Source: Fibrobacter sp. (lineage in GTDB: Bacteria > Fibrobacterota > Fibrobacteria > Fibrobacterales > Fibrobacteraceae). From it: DNA of 64,000 nucleotides. Shown here piece by piece: positions 25,742 to 34,915 of this stretch. The translations under genes were made by a program, and so were the position numbers. The notes below the pieces were generated by a model. That model was not told where the DNA came from and did no database searches. It saw nothing but the letters and a program-made list of their open reading frames with translations. Within the stretch, counting starts at the first letter, position 1. Each line of letters opens with the position of its first letter. The stretch covers positions 124,001 to 188,000 of the forward strand of contig JAFPWY010000004.1 in NCBI GenBank assembly GCA_017412605.1. Reading direction: 5' to 3'.

Positions 25742-28700
25742 ATGCCCTTAAACGAACGTCACAGAACTATCCCGAACTTTTTAGCCTCTGGCCTCCTTTG
25801 TACAATGTGTTTCATCCCCCTGGTTCCAACCGGGGCTCAGGCTATCGGTTTTTACGGGAACCAAAGTGACGTCCAGTGGAAAACGGCCGGCACGGAACAC
25901 TTCCAGTACATCTATCCGACAGAATACAGTGAACACGCGGCCGCCGTTTCGGCATACGCCGAAGCCGTCTACGACTCGGTCGTCAGCCGTTACCGTATCG
26001 ATTTGCCGGGCCGAGTAAGCGTCACATTGAACAACGCCCTCTACAGCAACGGCAGCGCCGTCCCCAGCGAAAACGGCATTCACCTTTGGCTCACCAACTG
26101 GGATTTCAAGGTCCGCAGCAGCCACGGCTGGATTTCCGACGTTGTCACGCACGAGTTCAGCCACTTGGTCAGCATCGAAAGCGGTAGCAAGATTCTCCCG
26201 AACATCTACGGGTTCCAAACCGGATATTCGGACTACTACAACGAACGCACCACCACAGATTTCCTCTCGCTTTTCCCGTTCACATTGCAACCGCTCTGGC
26301 TTGCCGAAGGTACAGCGCAGTACGAATCGAGCCGCATGGGCTTTGATTCTTGGGACACGCACCGCGACATGCTCCTCCGCGTTGCCGCACTGAACGACGA
26401 CCTGCTCTCGCTGGAATACATGCACGACTTCTCGTCGAACTCGCTTTACGCCGAGCTCGGGCCGTACAACCAGGGTTTCTCCTTGGTTCGCTACATCAGC
26501 AAGCACTATGGAGAAACGGCCGTACCGAAAATCTGGTCGGAAATGTCGCGTTTCCACAGGGTCACACTTGACGCCGCTATCGAAAAGGTTCTCGGCATCA
26601 GCGAACAGGAACTCTACGACGCCTGGAAAAAGGAAATCACGGAACAGTACCAAGCCCAGAAGGATTCCCTTGGCACGCTCGTCGAAGGCACGAAGCTCAC
26701 GGAGGACGCCTTCTGGCAGGACTTCCCGATTGTTGCAGGCAAGCACATCTACGGCATTTCGAACTTCGGCGGAGAATGGTTCGACGGCGGGATTTTCAAG
26801 ATGCCGCTTGACAAGACGAAAGACGAAAGACGAGAGACGAAAGATAGTACCGAAATTGTTGATGGCGTAGAGATCGGAAAAATTTCCATCGAAGACTCCA
26901 GCATCATAGACATCACGGACTACGCGAAGTCCGGCTTCAAGGCGAAGAAAGCCTGGTTCGACAAGGGCATCGACGTCTACGAGGACAGTCTGCGCGGACC
27001 TATCCTCGCCTACATCAGCTACCAGAACCGCGACAAGAAGGGACACGCCCATTTCGACGTCATCGCCTGCGATACGAACAAGAACCAGGTTTCCGTCACC
27101 TACCTCGCCGACGCAGTCTACCCCGCGATCGACAAGCAGGGCACCACGGTCGTCTTCGCAAGGCGCGAAAACGCAAGCACCCGGTTCGTACTGAGCAAGG
27201 CCCCATTCCCGAAAGACTTCGACGAATACGTCGCCGACGATCCCGTCGACCTATTCGTCCCCGACGCAAAATACCGCTACTACAACATCTACAGCCCCAA
27301 GTTCAGCCCCGACGGCAAGCGCATCGCTTTCAGTTTCTTTGACGACACTACCCGCGGAATCGCCGTCATCGGAAGCGACGGCAAGGACTTCAAGGTCGTC
27401 AGCAATGCGGAATTTGACGAACGTGACGTCGAATGGCTCGACAACGACAAGATCATCTTCGCAAGCAACAGGAACGGCATCTTCAACCTGTTCGAGAAAT
27501 CGCTTTCCACCGGAGCCGAGCGCCCCCTCACGAACGTCGTGGGTGGCGCATTCACACCGGTACGTTCCGGCGACACGCTGTACTTCACGCAGTACGACAA
27601 GGACGGCTTCTCGCTGTACCGCATGGACTACAAGAACGGCGCAGCATCCCCCAGCGCAGTCGCCAAGGACAGCATCGTCGTCACCTTCCGCGACAGCGTC
27701 GTGAAAGTAGCCGACACCACCTGGAGCACCTGCCCCGAACTCAAGGACTCCACGCAAAAAGCAGAAAAGGCCGCCGACTCGGCCACATGCGTCCCGCAGG
27801 CGACCGTCGCTACACGCGACAGCACCATAAAGATTGAAGTCCGCGACACCGTGAAGGTCTCAGCCGCCGCTGGAGATTCCGCAACGAAAGACTCCGCCAT
27901 CGTCTTGCACGGGAGCCTGCCCAAGCGCACCCAGAAGCCCCTCCAGCTTGACAACCGCGAATTTGCAGGCGCCGAGAAGCCCTACAGGCCACTTCCCTTC
28001 CAGCCCTTGTTTGTCCCGATGCTCATGTTCAGCGAGAACGCCCCCGACCTGACCGTATTCGGCGAAGGCGAACTCAAGACCAAAGCGGGCCTCGCCGTGA
28101 TCCTCTCCGACCCGCTCAAGAAGAACACCGTCCAGCTCGGCCTGCTACTTGAACTCGGCAACGGGTACGACTACATCAACAGTGACGGAATCAACCCGCG
28201 TCAAGAAAAGGAATTCTTCGCCTCGTGGCAAAACGCAAGCACGCCGCTTGATATCGGCCTCGCTTACTCCTATGCAAACTACACCAGCAAGGACACCGTC
28301 CGCAACGAAGACGTGCGCTCAGAAAACGGAGACTCGCTCTCGCTAAGCCACTATGCCATGTCGCTCCAGAGCGTCACGGGGCTGGCCGGTTACAGCATAT
28401 TCAAGTCCATCGACACGTTGCAATTCGCGCTGAGCTACGGCTGGTCCGACTTCAACTTCTACGACCTGGACGAATACGACGACAGTTTCAACTGGACCTA
28501 CCAAAAGCAGATTAGCGCCATTCTCGGTTTTGGCCTGTACGGCGACCACGAAGACGAAGAAGGCACCGGCATCAGCGGGCAGGGCAACGGGCTGTTCGCC
28601 TACTACCAATACACCAGCAGCGACCTCTACCGCCCGGGAACATTCTCCGAAAGCTTCTACGTGACCGAGAGCGGATTTGCCAAACCCAAGTACAGGAACT

Positions 28701-29317
28701 TCAATATAAACGAAGTCGGGTTGAACCTTTACGGAAGCCTGCAGCTCCCGGTTATCGGCACACGCGTTGCCGCAGGGGGTAAAACAAGCGTCATCGCCAA
28801 ATGGAGTACCGACGCAAAGCAAGATACGCTGGATTCCTACTACTACAATCCCATTTTCTTGGAGGGTTACCCGTTCCTGCGCAGTTCCGAAAGCTACACG
28901 CTTGCCGGTACAAAAACAGCCATGGCGGAGCTCCACCTGTTGCAGCCCATCTACGACGACTGGCGCAATTCCTTCTGGATTTTCGAGACGCGCGACTTCT
29001 ACGTTGACCTGTTCGCGCAAATCGGTTCTGCCTGGAACAACAAGTGGTTCGACATGGACAAGTTCAAGGATCACGACTTCTGGGACCGTTCCGTCGGCCT
29101 GAGTTTCCGCATGAGCAACAAGATTTTCTACAACGTTCCGCTAGACATCTCGCTGACGTTGGCACGTGGTCTGAGCCGCATCGGAGAAGGCGAGAACGGG
29201 GACCGCAGCACCAGCCGCAAACTGAACCCGATAGATATGCCCATCATTCCTGAATCCGTGGCGCCGACTCGCATCAAGCTGAACATCGGCATGGGATTCA
29301 CGAATACTTGGCAGTAA
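25742..29317 (+). CDS. Secreted metallopeptidase-like / propeller / outer-membrane barrel protein
   Basis: 1191 residues. Signal peptide (to about residue 34). Residues 45-310 resemble gluzincin (peptidase MA-like) enzymes: zinc motif HEFSH at 137-141 and the third ligand in 'PLWLAEGTAQYE' (E189). About 310-640 holds repeated propeller-like strands such as 'YNIYSPKFSPDGKRIAFSFF' and 'VEWLDNDKIIFASNRNG' (TolB/WD40-like). From about 750 on, Tyr-rich alternating strands look like an outer-membrane barrel. Residues 358-367 are encoded by a heptamer array (26815-26844). It may display a protease at the outer membrane. Confidence 0.72.
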   Translation: MPLNERHRTIPNFLASGLLCTMCFIPLVPTGAQAIGFYGNQSDVQWKTAGTEHFQYIYPTEYSEHAAAVSAYAEAVYDSVVSRYRIDLPGRVSVTLNNALYSNGSAVPSENGIHLWLTNWDFKVRSSHGWISDVVTHEFSHLVSIESGSKILPNIYGFQTGYSDYYNERTTTDFLSLFPFTLQPLWLAEGTAQYESSRMGFDSWDTHRDMLLRVAALNDDLLSLEYMHDFSSNSLYAELGPYNQGFSLVRYISKHYGETAVPKIWSEMSRFHRVTLDAAIEKVLGISEQELYDAWKKEITEQYQAQKDSLGTLVEGTKLTEDAFWQDFPIVAGKHIYGISNFGGEWFDGGIFKMPLDKTKDERRETKDSTEIVDGVEIGKISIEDSSIIDITDYAKSGFKAKKAWFDKGIDVYEDSLRGPILAYISYQNRDKKGHAHFDVIACDTNKNQVSVTYLADAVYPAIDKQGTTVVFARRENASTRFVLSKAPFPKDFDEYVADDPVDLFVPDAKYRYYNIYSPKFSPDGKRIAFSFFDDTTRGIAVIGSDGKDFKVVSNAEFDERDVEWLDNDKIIFASNRNGIFNLFEKSLSTGAERPLTNVVGGAFTPVRSGDTLYFTQYDKDGFSLYRMDYKNGAASPSAVAKDSIVVTFRDSVVKVADTTWSTCPELKDSTQKAEKAADSATCVPQATVATRDSTIKIEVRDTVKVSAAAGDSATKDSAIVLHGSLPKRTQKPLQLDNREFAGAEKPYRPLPFQPLFVPMLMFSENAPDLTVFGEGELKTKAGLAVILSDPLKKNTVQLGLLLELGNGYDYINSDGINPRQEKEFFASWQNASTPLDIGLAYSYANYTSKDTVRNEDVRSENGDSLSLSHYAMSLQSVTGLAGYSIFKSIDTLQFALSYGWSDFNFYDLDEYDDSFNWTYQKQISAILGFGLYGDHEDEEGTGISGQGNGLFAYYQYTSSDLYRPGTFSESFYVTESGFAKPKYRNFNINEVGLNLYGSLQLPVIGTRVAAGGKTSVIAKWSTDAKQDTLDSYYYNPIFLEGYPFLRSSESYTLAGTKTAMAELHLLQPIYDDWRNSFWIFETRDFYVDLFAQIGSAWNNKWFDMDKFKDHDFWDRSVGLSFRMSNKIFYNVPLDISLTLARGLSRIGEGENGDRSTSRKLNPIDMPIIPESVAPTRIKLNIGMGFTNTWQ
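26815..26842 (+). repeat. Heptanucleotide array GACGAAA x4 inside a coding gene
   Basis: GACGAAA, GACGAAA, GACGAGA, GACGAAA, then GA: 30 bp in all, so the frame is kept. It encodes a charged Lys/Asp/Glu/Arg/Thr stretch between the peptidase and propeller regions, where an added loop is likely tolerated. Confidence 0.85.
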
Positions 29318-29322
29318 AAACT

Positions 29323-29775
29323 TTACTCGTAATTTCTCTTGGAAGAATGAATCTCGCTCGGGAGTAGCTGCCCCGGGCTGGTTCGCATGCCGTCCTTCCC
29401 AGTAAAATTCGGATTGAAATTCCCGGCCTTCTGCTTCTTGGCTTCCGCCTTCATTTCAATCAAATACTTTTCCCATTCCTGGATGGCATTGTCCAAATCG
29501 GCACGCGCGTTCAGCATCATTTCTCTCAGCTGAACCAGTTCCAGCATCTGGTCGCGCTTCATCGACCAGAGTTCTTCCTCGTCGGGCATGCGTTCGATAT
29601 TGAAGAGAACGTTCAAATAGCGCTCTTCGGCTTCCATGTAAGCCTTGTACATGCCTTCGTAGGTGCTGGCGCGTTCCATGGCCATCGTCTGCGCAGCAGA
29701 ACCTCCCGAAAGGGAGCAAGCCGAAAGGAACATAGACCCAGCAGTAAAGGCTGTAAGCAAAAAACGTTTCATCAT
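29323..29775 (-). CDS. Small lipoprotein, helical, unknown
   Basis: 150 residues; lipobox 'LSAC' (C20), then a largely helical charged domain ('ERYLNVLFNIERMPDEEELW', 'LDNAIQEWEKYLIEMKAEAK') with coiled-coil character. Last gene of a four-gene minus-strand set; its ATG overlaps the preceding stop as ATGA. Only 5 bp separate it from the convergent metallopeptidase gene. No family recognised. Confidence 0.7.
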   Translation of the reverse strand: MMKRFLLTAFTAGSMFLSACSLSGGSAAQTMAMERASTYEGMYKAYMEAEERYLNVLFNIERMPDEEELWSMKRDQMLELVQLREMMLNARADLDNAIQEWEKYLIEMKAEAKKQKAGNFNPNFTGKDGMRTSPGQLLPSEIHSSKRNYE

Positions 29776-30683
29776 TCTTCGGCCGGTTTTCTGATGTTAT
29801 AAAGTCGCTCGAGAGTCACGTGGCTCTTGAATGTCGCGGTATCGTTGGTCGCAGGGTTAACCATCGTATGCGTACCGACCTTCACCTCGCGTTCCTGGCA
29901 CGGGACACCGTTCGTCGGATCAAGCGTCACCCAGTACTCGGTATCGTACTCGCCCTTGAGACCCTTCTGGTAAGCCTTGTACTTGTCGGGCACGATGTTG
30001 CTGCCCACATGCTGTTCCCAGATGTAGTACGGGAAGCTCTCCGTTTCGTGCAGGTAAATCTTGTAGCCCAGGCACTTGCGCTTGTCAAGTTTATGGAAGC
30101 CGTCCATCACCACGGAATCGATAGCAATGAGGGCGAAGTTCAGGCGCCCCCGATCCTTGAGAAGGGCTGTCACGTTGCCCTTGGTGGGCACGGGGCCCTT
30201 GAGCAGGTGCGACATTTCCCAGCGGTGCTTCTCGAGGCGCCTCAGGTGCGGCTTGTAATCGGGATTGAGCAACTGCGCACGCCAGCGGGACGGCATCGGT
30301 GTTTCAGCAAGCAGCGTGTCATAACCGTCATCGAGGCCTTCAATCGAAAGCACCTCGCGGTCGACAGCCGACATTTTCACGTTCTTGATGCGCCAGACCA
30401 GTTCCGACGGCATGAAGTTCTTGAGGTAGCCGCGGGACCTGTTGATGACGTAATCCCTGTTGACCAGTACCGTATCGCCCTTGGATTCGAAGGTAACGTT
30501 GTTGAAGGCGCCGGTAATCGTACCGACACGTTCCTGCCCTTCGAGATCGTATGTCGAAAAATACCCTTCGCTAAACAGTTCCAGCTCGACGGGCGAGCCG
30601 ACATTGTAGTTCACTTCGACCATGTCGTCGCTACAAGCGGCGACAACAAGAGCACAAGCACCGATAAACAGTTCTTTTTTCAT
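29772..30683 (-). CDS. Lipoprotein of unknown function
   Basis: 303 residues; lipobox 'VAAC' (C17). The body is mixed with many short strands, a repeated use of Lys/Arg and two widely spaced Cys ('KRKCLGYKIYLHETESFPYY', 'NGVPCQEREVKVGTHTM'). It probably sits on the inner face of the outer membrane. Coupled to the next gene by ATGA. No known domain seen; conserved context is the only clue to its job. Confidence 0.68.
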   Translation of the reverse strand: MKKELFIGACALVVAACSDDMVEVNYNVGSPVELELFSEGYFSTYDLEGQERVGTITGAFNNVTFESKGDTVLVNRDYVINRSRGYLKNFMPSELVWRIKNVKMSAVDREVLSIEGLDDGYDTLLAETPMPSRWRAQLLNPDYKPHLRRLEKHRWEMSHLLKGPVPTKGNVTALLKDRGRLNFALIAIDSVVMDGFHKLDKRKCLGYKIYLHETESFPYYIWEQHVGSNIVPDKYKAYQKGLKGEYDTEYWVTLDPTNGVPCQEREVKVGTHTMVNPATNDTATFKSHVTLERLYNIRKPAEE

Positions 30684-30715
30684 AAACGTAACGCAGGGGG
30701 AAACCCCAAAGATGA

Positions 30716-31183
30716 TTATTGTTCTTTCTGCAACCTGTTGTGGGTCAGGTTGATTTCCTTCGCGGCGAGGACTTTGCCGTTGGCGCTGAATTCAAACACC
30801 ACCGGACCCGGTTCATGGACTCGAGCGAGTTCACGGGCATCCATGTAGCCACCACGGTGGGCACGGCCCACAAGCGTGTAGGCCCCCATCTTCTCGGTGA
30901 CGGCCACCTCGTGGTCCCAGATTTTTTCACCCTTTCTGGCCAGAGTTCCACGATAAACCGTAGTCGTGAGTTTCGGGAAATCAAAGTTCTTGCCATAGCG
31001 GAACTGTACAAACAGTTGGTCGTTCATGGCAAACTCTGCTCCTGTATCTGCAACTACCTGATGAGCGGGATTCCATTCACGGCCACATACAACATGTGGG
31101 TCCTCCGTCGAGCAGCCGGTAAAGAGCATACCTGCGGCAAGGGCCAATCCCATCACGATTGTTTTTTTGTTTGTAGAGTTCAT
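30716..31183 (-). CDS. Small lipoprotein, beta-rich, unknown
   Basis: 155 residues; lipobox 'FTGC' (C24) then a compact beta-rich domain ('QLFVQFRYGKNFDFPKLTTT', 'GPVVFEFSANGKVLAAKEIN') that looks like a single immunoglobulin-like sandwich. It lies 25 bp downstream of the barrel-like gene and 32 bp before the 303-residue lipoprotein. Function unknown. Confidence 0.68.
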   Translation of the reverse strand: MNSTNKKTIVMGLALAAGMLFTGCSTEDPHVVCGREWNPAHQVVADTGAEFAMNDQLFVQFRYGKNFDFPKLTTTVYRGTLARKGEKIWDHEVAVTEKMGAYTLVGRAHRGGYMDARELARVHEPGPVVFEFSANGKVLAAKEINLTHNRLQKEQ

Positions 31184-31208
31184 GTCGTTTTCTCCAGTTT
31201 AAGTCCTT

Positions 31209-31769
31209 TTAGAACCAGAAACGGAGACCAATTCTGAAGTAGACGTCGGGGAGTTTCCAACTCGTGTCATCGTCGTCGTAACTATCATCATCGTCTTTTC
31301 CGTCATAGTCCCACCACATAAAGTGGACTTCGCCGACCGGGCTCAATTCCAAGTAAAGCTGCAACGGGACAACCGGGAATTCCCACTGGTAACCGCCGAC
31401 GACGCCAAGACGAATGGCAAGGCCGGTCTCTTCCCAGTGATGGCCCTTGTCGACATCCCACCAGCCGATACCACCGGTAGGACCGACATAGAAGCCCATA
31501 CGTCCCAGTTCCTTGGGCACGTTCAGGTAGTAGTTCCAGTAGTAACCTACATAGCCACCCAAGGCATTGTCGCCCGTATAGAAGCAGAAGTGCAGATAGA
31601 TATCCAGCGTAATATCACGGCCCAGGCGGTTTTCTACGTCAATACCAGCATGTTCACCCGGGTTTCCTGCCTGCAGCCATCCACCGACAGCCCAGTTCTT
31701 GTCTTCGGATCCAGTGGCGGCCAAAGCCATTGCCGCCGTAACCAAAATCGCAACCAAAATTTTTTTCAT
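31209..31769 (-). CDS. Small outer-membrane barrel-like protein with Asp-rich loop
   Basis: 186 residues. The start at 31769 (MKKILVAIL) is preferred over an ATG six codons upstream because AGGAG lies 8 bp before it. Signal peptide to about residue 18, then Gly/Tyr/Trp-rich strands ending 'RIGLRFWF', a typical barrel terminus. A loop 'DYDGKDDDDSYDDDDTS' near the C-terminus is strikingly acidic and could bind calcium. First gene of the four-gene set. Unknown function. Confidence 0.68.
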   Translation of the reverse strand: MKKILVAILVTAAMALAATGSEDKNWAVGGWLQAGNPGEHAGIDVENRLGRDITLDIYLHFCFYTGDNALGGYVGYYWNYYLNVPKELGRMGFYVGPTGGIGWWDVDKGHHWEETGLAIRLGVVGGYQWEFPVVPLQLYLELSPVGEVHFMWWDYDGKDDDDSYDDDDTSWKLPDVYFRIGLRFWF

Positions 31770-31893
31770 TGATGAAGCTCCTGTCACCTCAATCCATCCC
31801 TAATGAAACTATATGTAAAGTAGCAAAAAGCCATGTAAAAAAGCGGTTTACACCCACTTTTGCACGAATTATATGCCTAATTTCTCTAAAAAA

Positions 31894-33219
31894 CTACCGG
31901 GAAAGGACAAATAACATTTCCATGTGCGGGGTCTGCGGGTAAAAAGCGAACCCCTCGGCCCGTTCCAACCCAAATCCGGCCGTCGCCAGTTTGGCATAAT
32001 CACGAGACAACGTCACCGGATCGCACGATACGTAAATCAGCCGCTTGACAGAACTCCGGACAATCGCCTCCAGCGCCTCCCCCGGCAAACCCGTGCGGGG
32101 CGGGTCCACGATGAGGGTCGCAGGAATGTCCACGACATGGTCGGCAAGCCACTCCTCCGCCGGGGCGGAGACATTTTCAACAGATGCCATGCCCGAATTC
32201 TTAGCAGACAAGTTCCTTTTCGCATGCTTGAGGCAACCATCATCGCGTTCCACCGTGGTCACGCGCTTGAACTTGTCCTGCAGCAGAGCCGCAAAGAAGC
32301 CGACTCCACTGAACAGGTCTATAAGCCAATCGTTACAAGCATTCCCGTTCGACAAGCCCTCGTCAACGGCCCGGCGCACGGACTGTACCAATTCCGGCAA
32401 CAACCCCAGATTGCTCTGGAAGAATACCGAAGCGTCGGACTCTATTTTCCGCCCTTCAATCTCAACGATGCTGACGGCATTTTTTCCAAATTCTTCGTGA
32501 GACATGCCGCGATAATAGTAGCTCACCTCACCCTTGCCATTGTCGAACACGTTCAGCGAAACATCACCCGGTCGAGCAAGGCGCCGCGGCAACGAGCCGG
32601 ATTCAAAAATTTTTCGGGCAGGCCCCTGCAAAAAGGCATTCAACGCGGGAGTCAGCACGGGACAATTCTCGAAGGGAATCAACGCATTGCTTTCCTGTTC
32701 GCGGAACGCGAAACCGCTGCACTCACCGTTACGGGCAAACTGCGGGACCACACGGGCTCGGTTACGGTAGCCCCACGGATTCCCGGTATGGATGACAAAA
32801 TTCTCCGGCAGTTCGGCATGGGCTAGACGCCTGAAATTCTCCCGCTCGACCTGCGCCATGTATTCCGCCTGCTTTTGGCTATCCAGATGCTGCAAGCTGC
32901 AACCGCCGCACTTGCCGTAAAGCGGGCACTTCGGAACGACACGATCGGGGCTCGGCTCAACAACGCGAACAACACGCCCCCGAGTAAAGTCCTTTTTTTG
33001 GAAAGTCAGTACAACTTCGCACAATTCCCCCGGCAAAGCTCCCTGCACAAAGCACACGCGTCCATCCGGCAAGCGGGCCATGCCGTCGCCCCCCTGAACC
33101 ATCTTTATGATACGCAACTGCACCGGAGCCCCATGCGGATGTAACGGAGAATACAGTCCGTCTTTACAAAGGGTATCTCTTTTACGCGAAAACAGAGTTT
33201 TTTTCGGCATTTTTGACAT
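31894..33219 (-). CDS. 23S rRNA m5U methyltransferase, RlmD/TrmA family
   Basis: 441 residues. An N-terminal TRAM domain (about 25-90) is followed by the iron-sulfur motif 'CPLYGKCGGCSLQH' with a further Cys in 'FENCPVLTPAL'. Then come the SAM site 'WLIDLFSGVGFFAALL', 'IVDPPRTGLPGEALE', and the catalytic Cys in 'LIYVSCDPVTLSRD'. It uses SAM to make 5-methyluridine in rRNA. The set of motifs fits RlmD or RlmCD; which uridine is modified cannot be read from sequence. Divergent from the next lipoprotein gene. Confidence 0.92.
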   Translation of the reverse strand: MSKMPKKTLFSRKRDTLCKDGLYSPLHPHGAPVQLRIIKMVQGGDGMARLPDGRVCFVQGALPGELCEVVLTFQKKDFTRGRVVRVVEPSPDRVVPKCPLYGKCGGCSLQHLDSQKQAEYMAQVERENFRRLAHAELPENFVIHTGNPWGYRNRARVVPQFARNGECSGFAFREQESNALIPFENCPVLTPALNAFLQGPARKIFESGSLPRRLARPGDVSLNVFDNGKGEVSYYYRGMSHEEFGKNAVSIVEIEGRKIESDASVFFQSNLGLLPELVQSVRRAVDEGLSNGNACNDWLIDLFSGVGFFAALLQDKFKRVTTVERDDGCLKHAKRNLSAKNSGMASVENVSAPAEEWLADHVVDIPATLIVDPPRTGLPGEALEAIVRSSVKRLIYVSCDPVTLSRDYAKLATAGFGLERAEGFAFYPQTPHMEMLFVLSR

Positions 33220-33249
33220 ACAACGAATAAATAATAGAAATTCATCTTT

Positions 33250-33255
33250 TATAAT
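33250..33255 (+). promoter_or_regulatory. TATAAT -10 box candidate
   Basis: A perfect TATAAT in the AT-rich 84-bp divergent spacer, 49 bp before the lipoprotein ATG. No good -35 box at 16-18 bp; a second candidate TATATT lies at 33266. AAGGAG before the ATG is clear. Confidence 0.35.
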
Positions 33256-33303
33256 GTTTTTATTCTATATTAAAAAAGTGAACATCAACCAAGGAGTATT
33301 TTT

Positions 33304-34872
33304 ATGAAAGTTAAAAGTGTTTTTTTGGCAGCTGCTTTTTCTATTTCTTTCTTAATTGCGGGATGTTCCAGCGATGACCATTCCGTATCGACTCCCGACG
33401 ACGAAGAGGTTTCTGTCGAAAGCAGTTCCTCGTTCACTCTGGATGACCTCGACGACATCCTGAACGAATTGTCATCCTCATCAGAGAAAAAAGCGACCTC
33501 GTCGTCTGCAACGAAGAAGACCAGTTCATCTTCTAAGACAACAGCCAAATCCAGCTCCTCGAAAAAGACCTCTGCAAAATCTTCCTCCAGTCAGAAGGTG
33601 ACAAAGCCCGAAAACAAGCGCTGCATTGACGACACAACCAAAGCCATCAAAAAAGCACTTGAAAAAGTCAAGGCCAACTCCGTGGAAATGTTCAAGGCCT
33701 TTGGCAAAAAGGACATTGACAAAATAAAGACCGACAGCAGAAGCACTTTGGATATGTACAGGACGATTCTCAAGAAGTCCCCCAATAGTTGCGAAGCGCA
33801 GGTCGGCTACGCCATCACCTCCGTAATCAACCTTTCCAACGACACCCTGCTTAACAGCATTATTGACGTCTACAGGAGCGGCGATAACGCCACCAGCCTC
33901 AACGAAGACAATGTCATCAACAACCTTATCATCACGGCAAACGAATTCACGTCCGGAAGGAAAACAATCACCCAGAAAATCCAGGACGAAATCATCAAGA
34001 GTTCGCTCCCCACTGTTGACTCGGCCATCGTCTACTTGCAAAACATCCTCGCCGAAAAGGATTACGCCTTCGACATTTCCGTTGACGGCAACCCGAAGGA
34101 ACTTGACAAGAGCGAATTCGCCCCGGCCCTTGGCGTTCTCTTTGCCGTAAAGGCATTCTTCACGATGGCATCCAGCATCAACCTCGAATTTTCTAACAAG
34201 AAAACATACGACTGGATCAACGACTTCCGTACAATCCACTCCGACCGCAAGGAACTCGACGGGAAACAGGTTCAGGCCGTCAAGATGGTCGTAAGCCTCA
34301 TCGGGTTCGACAAGATGTTCACCTCGGTCTACGACAACAGGCTCGAAGCCTGGAAGACCATCCCCGATCTCCTCGACAGCGCCTTTACAGAAGCACGTAG
34401 CGGTTTCAAGTACAGCATAAAGGAAAGCACGACCCCCGGCATGCAGGACAACGACATCTACGTTGTCGGTGACGATGCCGATGCAGACGTAAGCATTGAC
34501 GACATCCAGAATATCATCACGGCACTGGACATCGCTCTCGATGCCATCGAAGCCCCGTACAAGGTCAAGACCAATGACATCAACGTCACTATCGACGTGA
34601 GAAAGTTCTTCCAGAAGAACAAGGGCATCTTCAATTACGCCCCGTACTATTCGTACTCGGACGAAACGAACCTCTGCTCTTACTACTTTACGAACGCAAA
34701 GGGTGATTCCACGCTTTCGTTCTGCTCGTTCATTGACAGAGAAAGCCATACGAAGGAAGAGATGGAAACGTACATCACGTTCCCCGACCCGACATTTGGC
34801 GGCATCCTCCCCTACACCAAGACACAAAAGGACGTGTGGGACCTGCTGGAAGACATAAAAGACAATATGTAG
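33304..34872 (+). CDS. Serine-rich lipoprotein with large helical domain, unknown
   Basis: 522 residues; lipobox 'IAGC' (C21), an acidic stretch, then about 50 residues of SSSS/KK/AT linker (to about residue 97). The rest is a mostly helical domain beginning 'NKRCIDDTTKAIKKALEKVK', with a TPR-like 'AQVGYAITSVINLSND' segment and a later 'FSYSDETNLCSYYF'-like Cys-containing part. A lipid anchor plus flexible linker plus compact domain is the layout of many Fibrobacter surface proteins. It lies 43 bp before the barrel gene, likely one operon. Confidence 0.75.
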   Translation: MKVKSVFLAAAFSISFLIAGCSSDDHSVSTPDDEEVSVESSSSFTLDDLDDILNELSSSSEKKATSSSATKKTSSSSKTTAKSSSSKKTSAKSSSSQKVTKPENKRCIDDTTKAIKKALEKVKANSVEMFKAFGKKDIDKIKTDSRSTLDMYRTILKKSPNSCEAQVGYAITSVINLSNDTLLNSIIDVYRSGDNATSLNEDNVINNLIITANEFTSGRKTITQKIQDEIIKSSLPTVDSAIVYLQNILAEKDYAFDISVDGNPKELDKSEFAPALGVLFAVKAFFTMASSINLEFSNKKTYDWINDFRTIHSDRKELDGKQVQAVKMVVSLIGFDKMFTSVYDNRLEAWKTIPDLLDSAFTEARSGFKYSIKESTTPGMQDNDIYVVGDDADADVSIDDIQNIITALDIALDAIEAPYKVKTNDINVTIDVRKFFQKNKGIFNYAPYYSYSDETNLCSYYFTNAKGDSTLSFCSFIDRESHTKEEMETYITFPDPTFGGILPYTKTQKDVWDLLEDIKDNM

Positions 34873-34915
34873 GCTAGGTGATTTTTCTTGGAAACAACAT
34901 AAATAAAAGGCTTCC

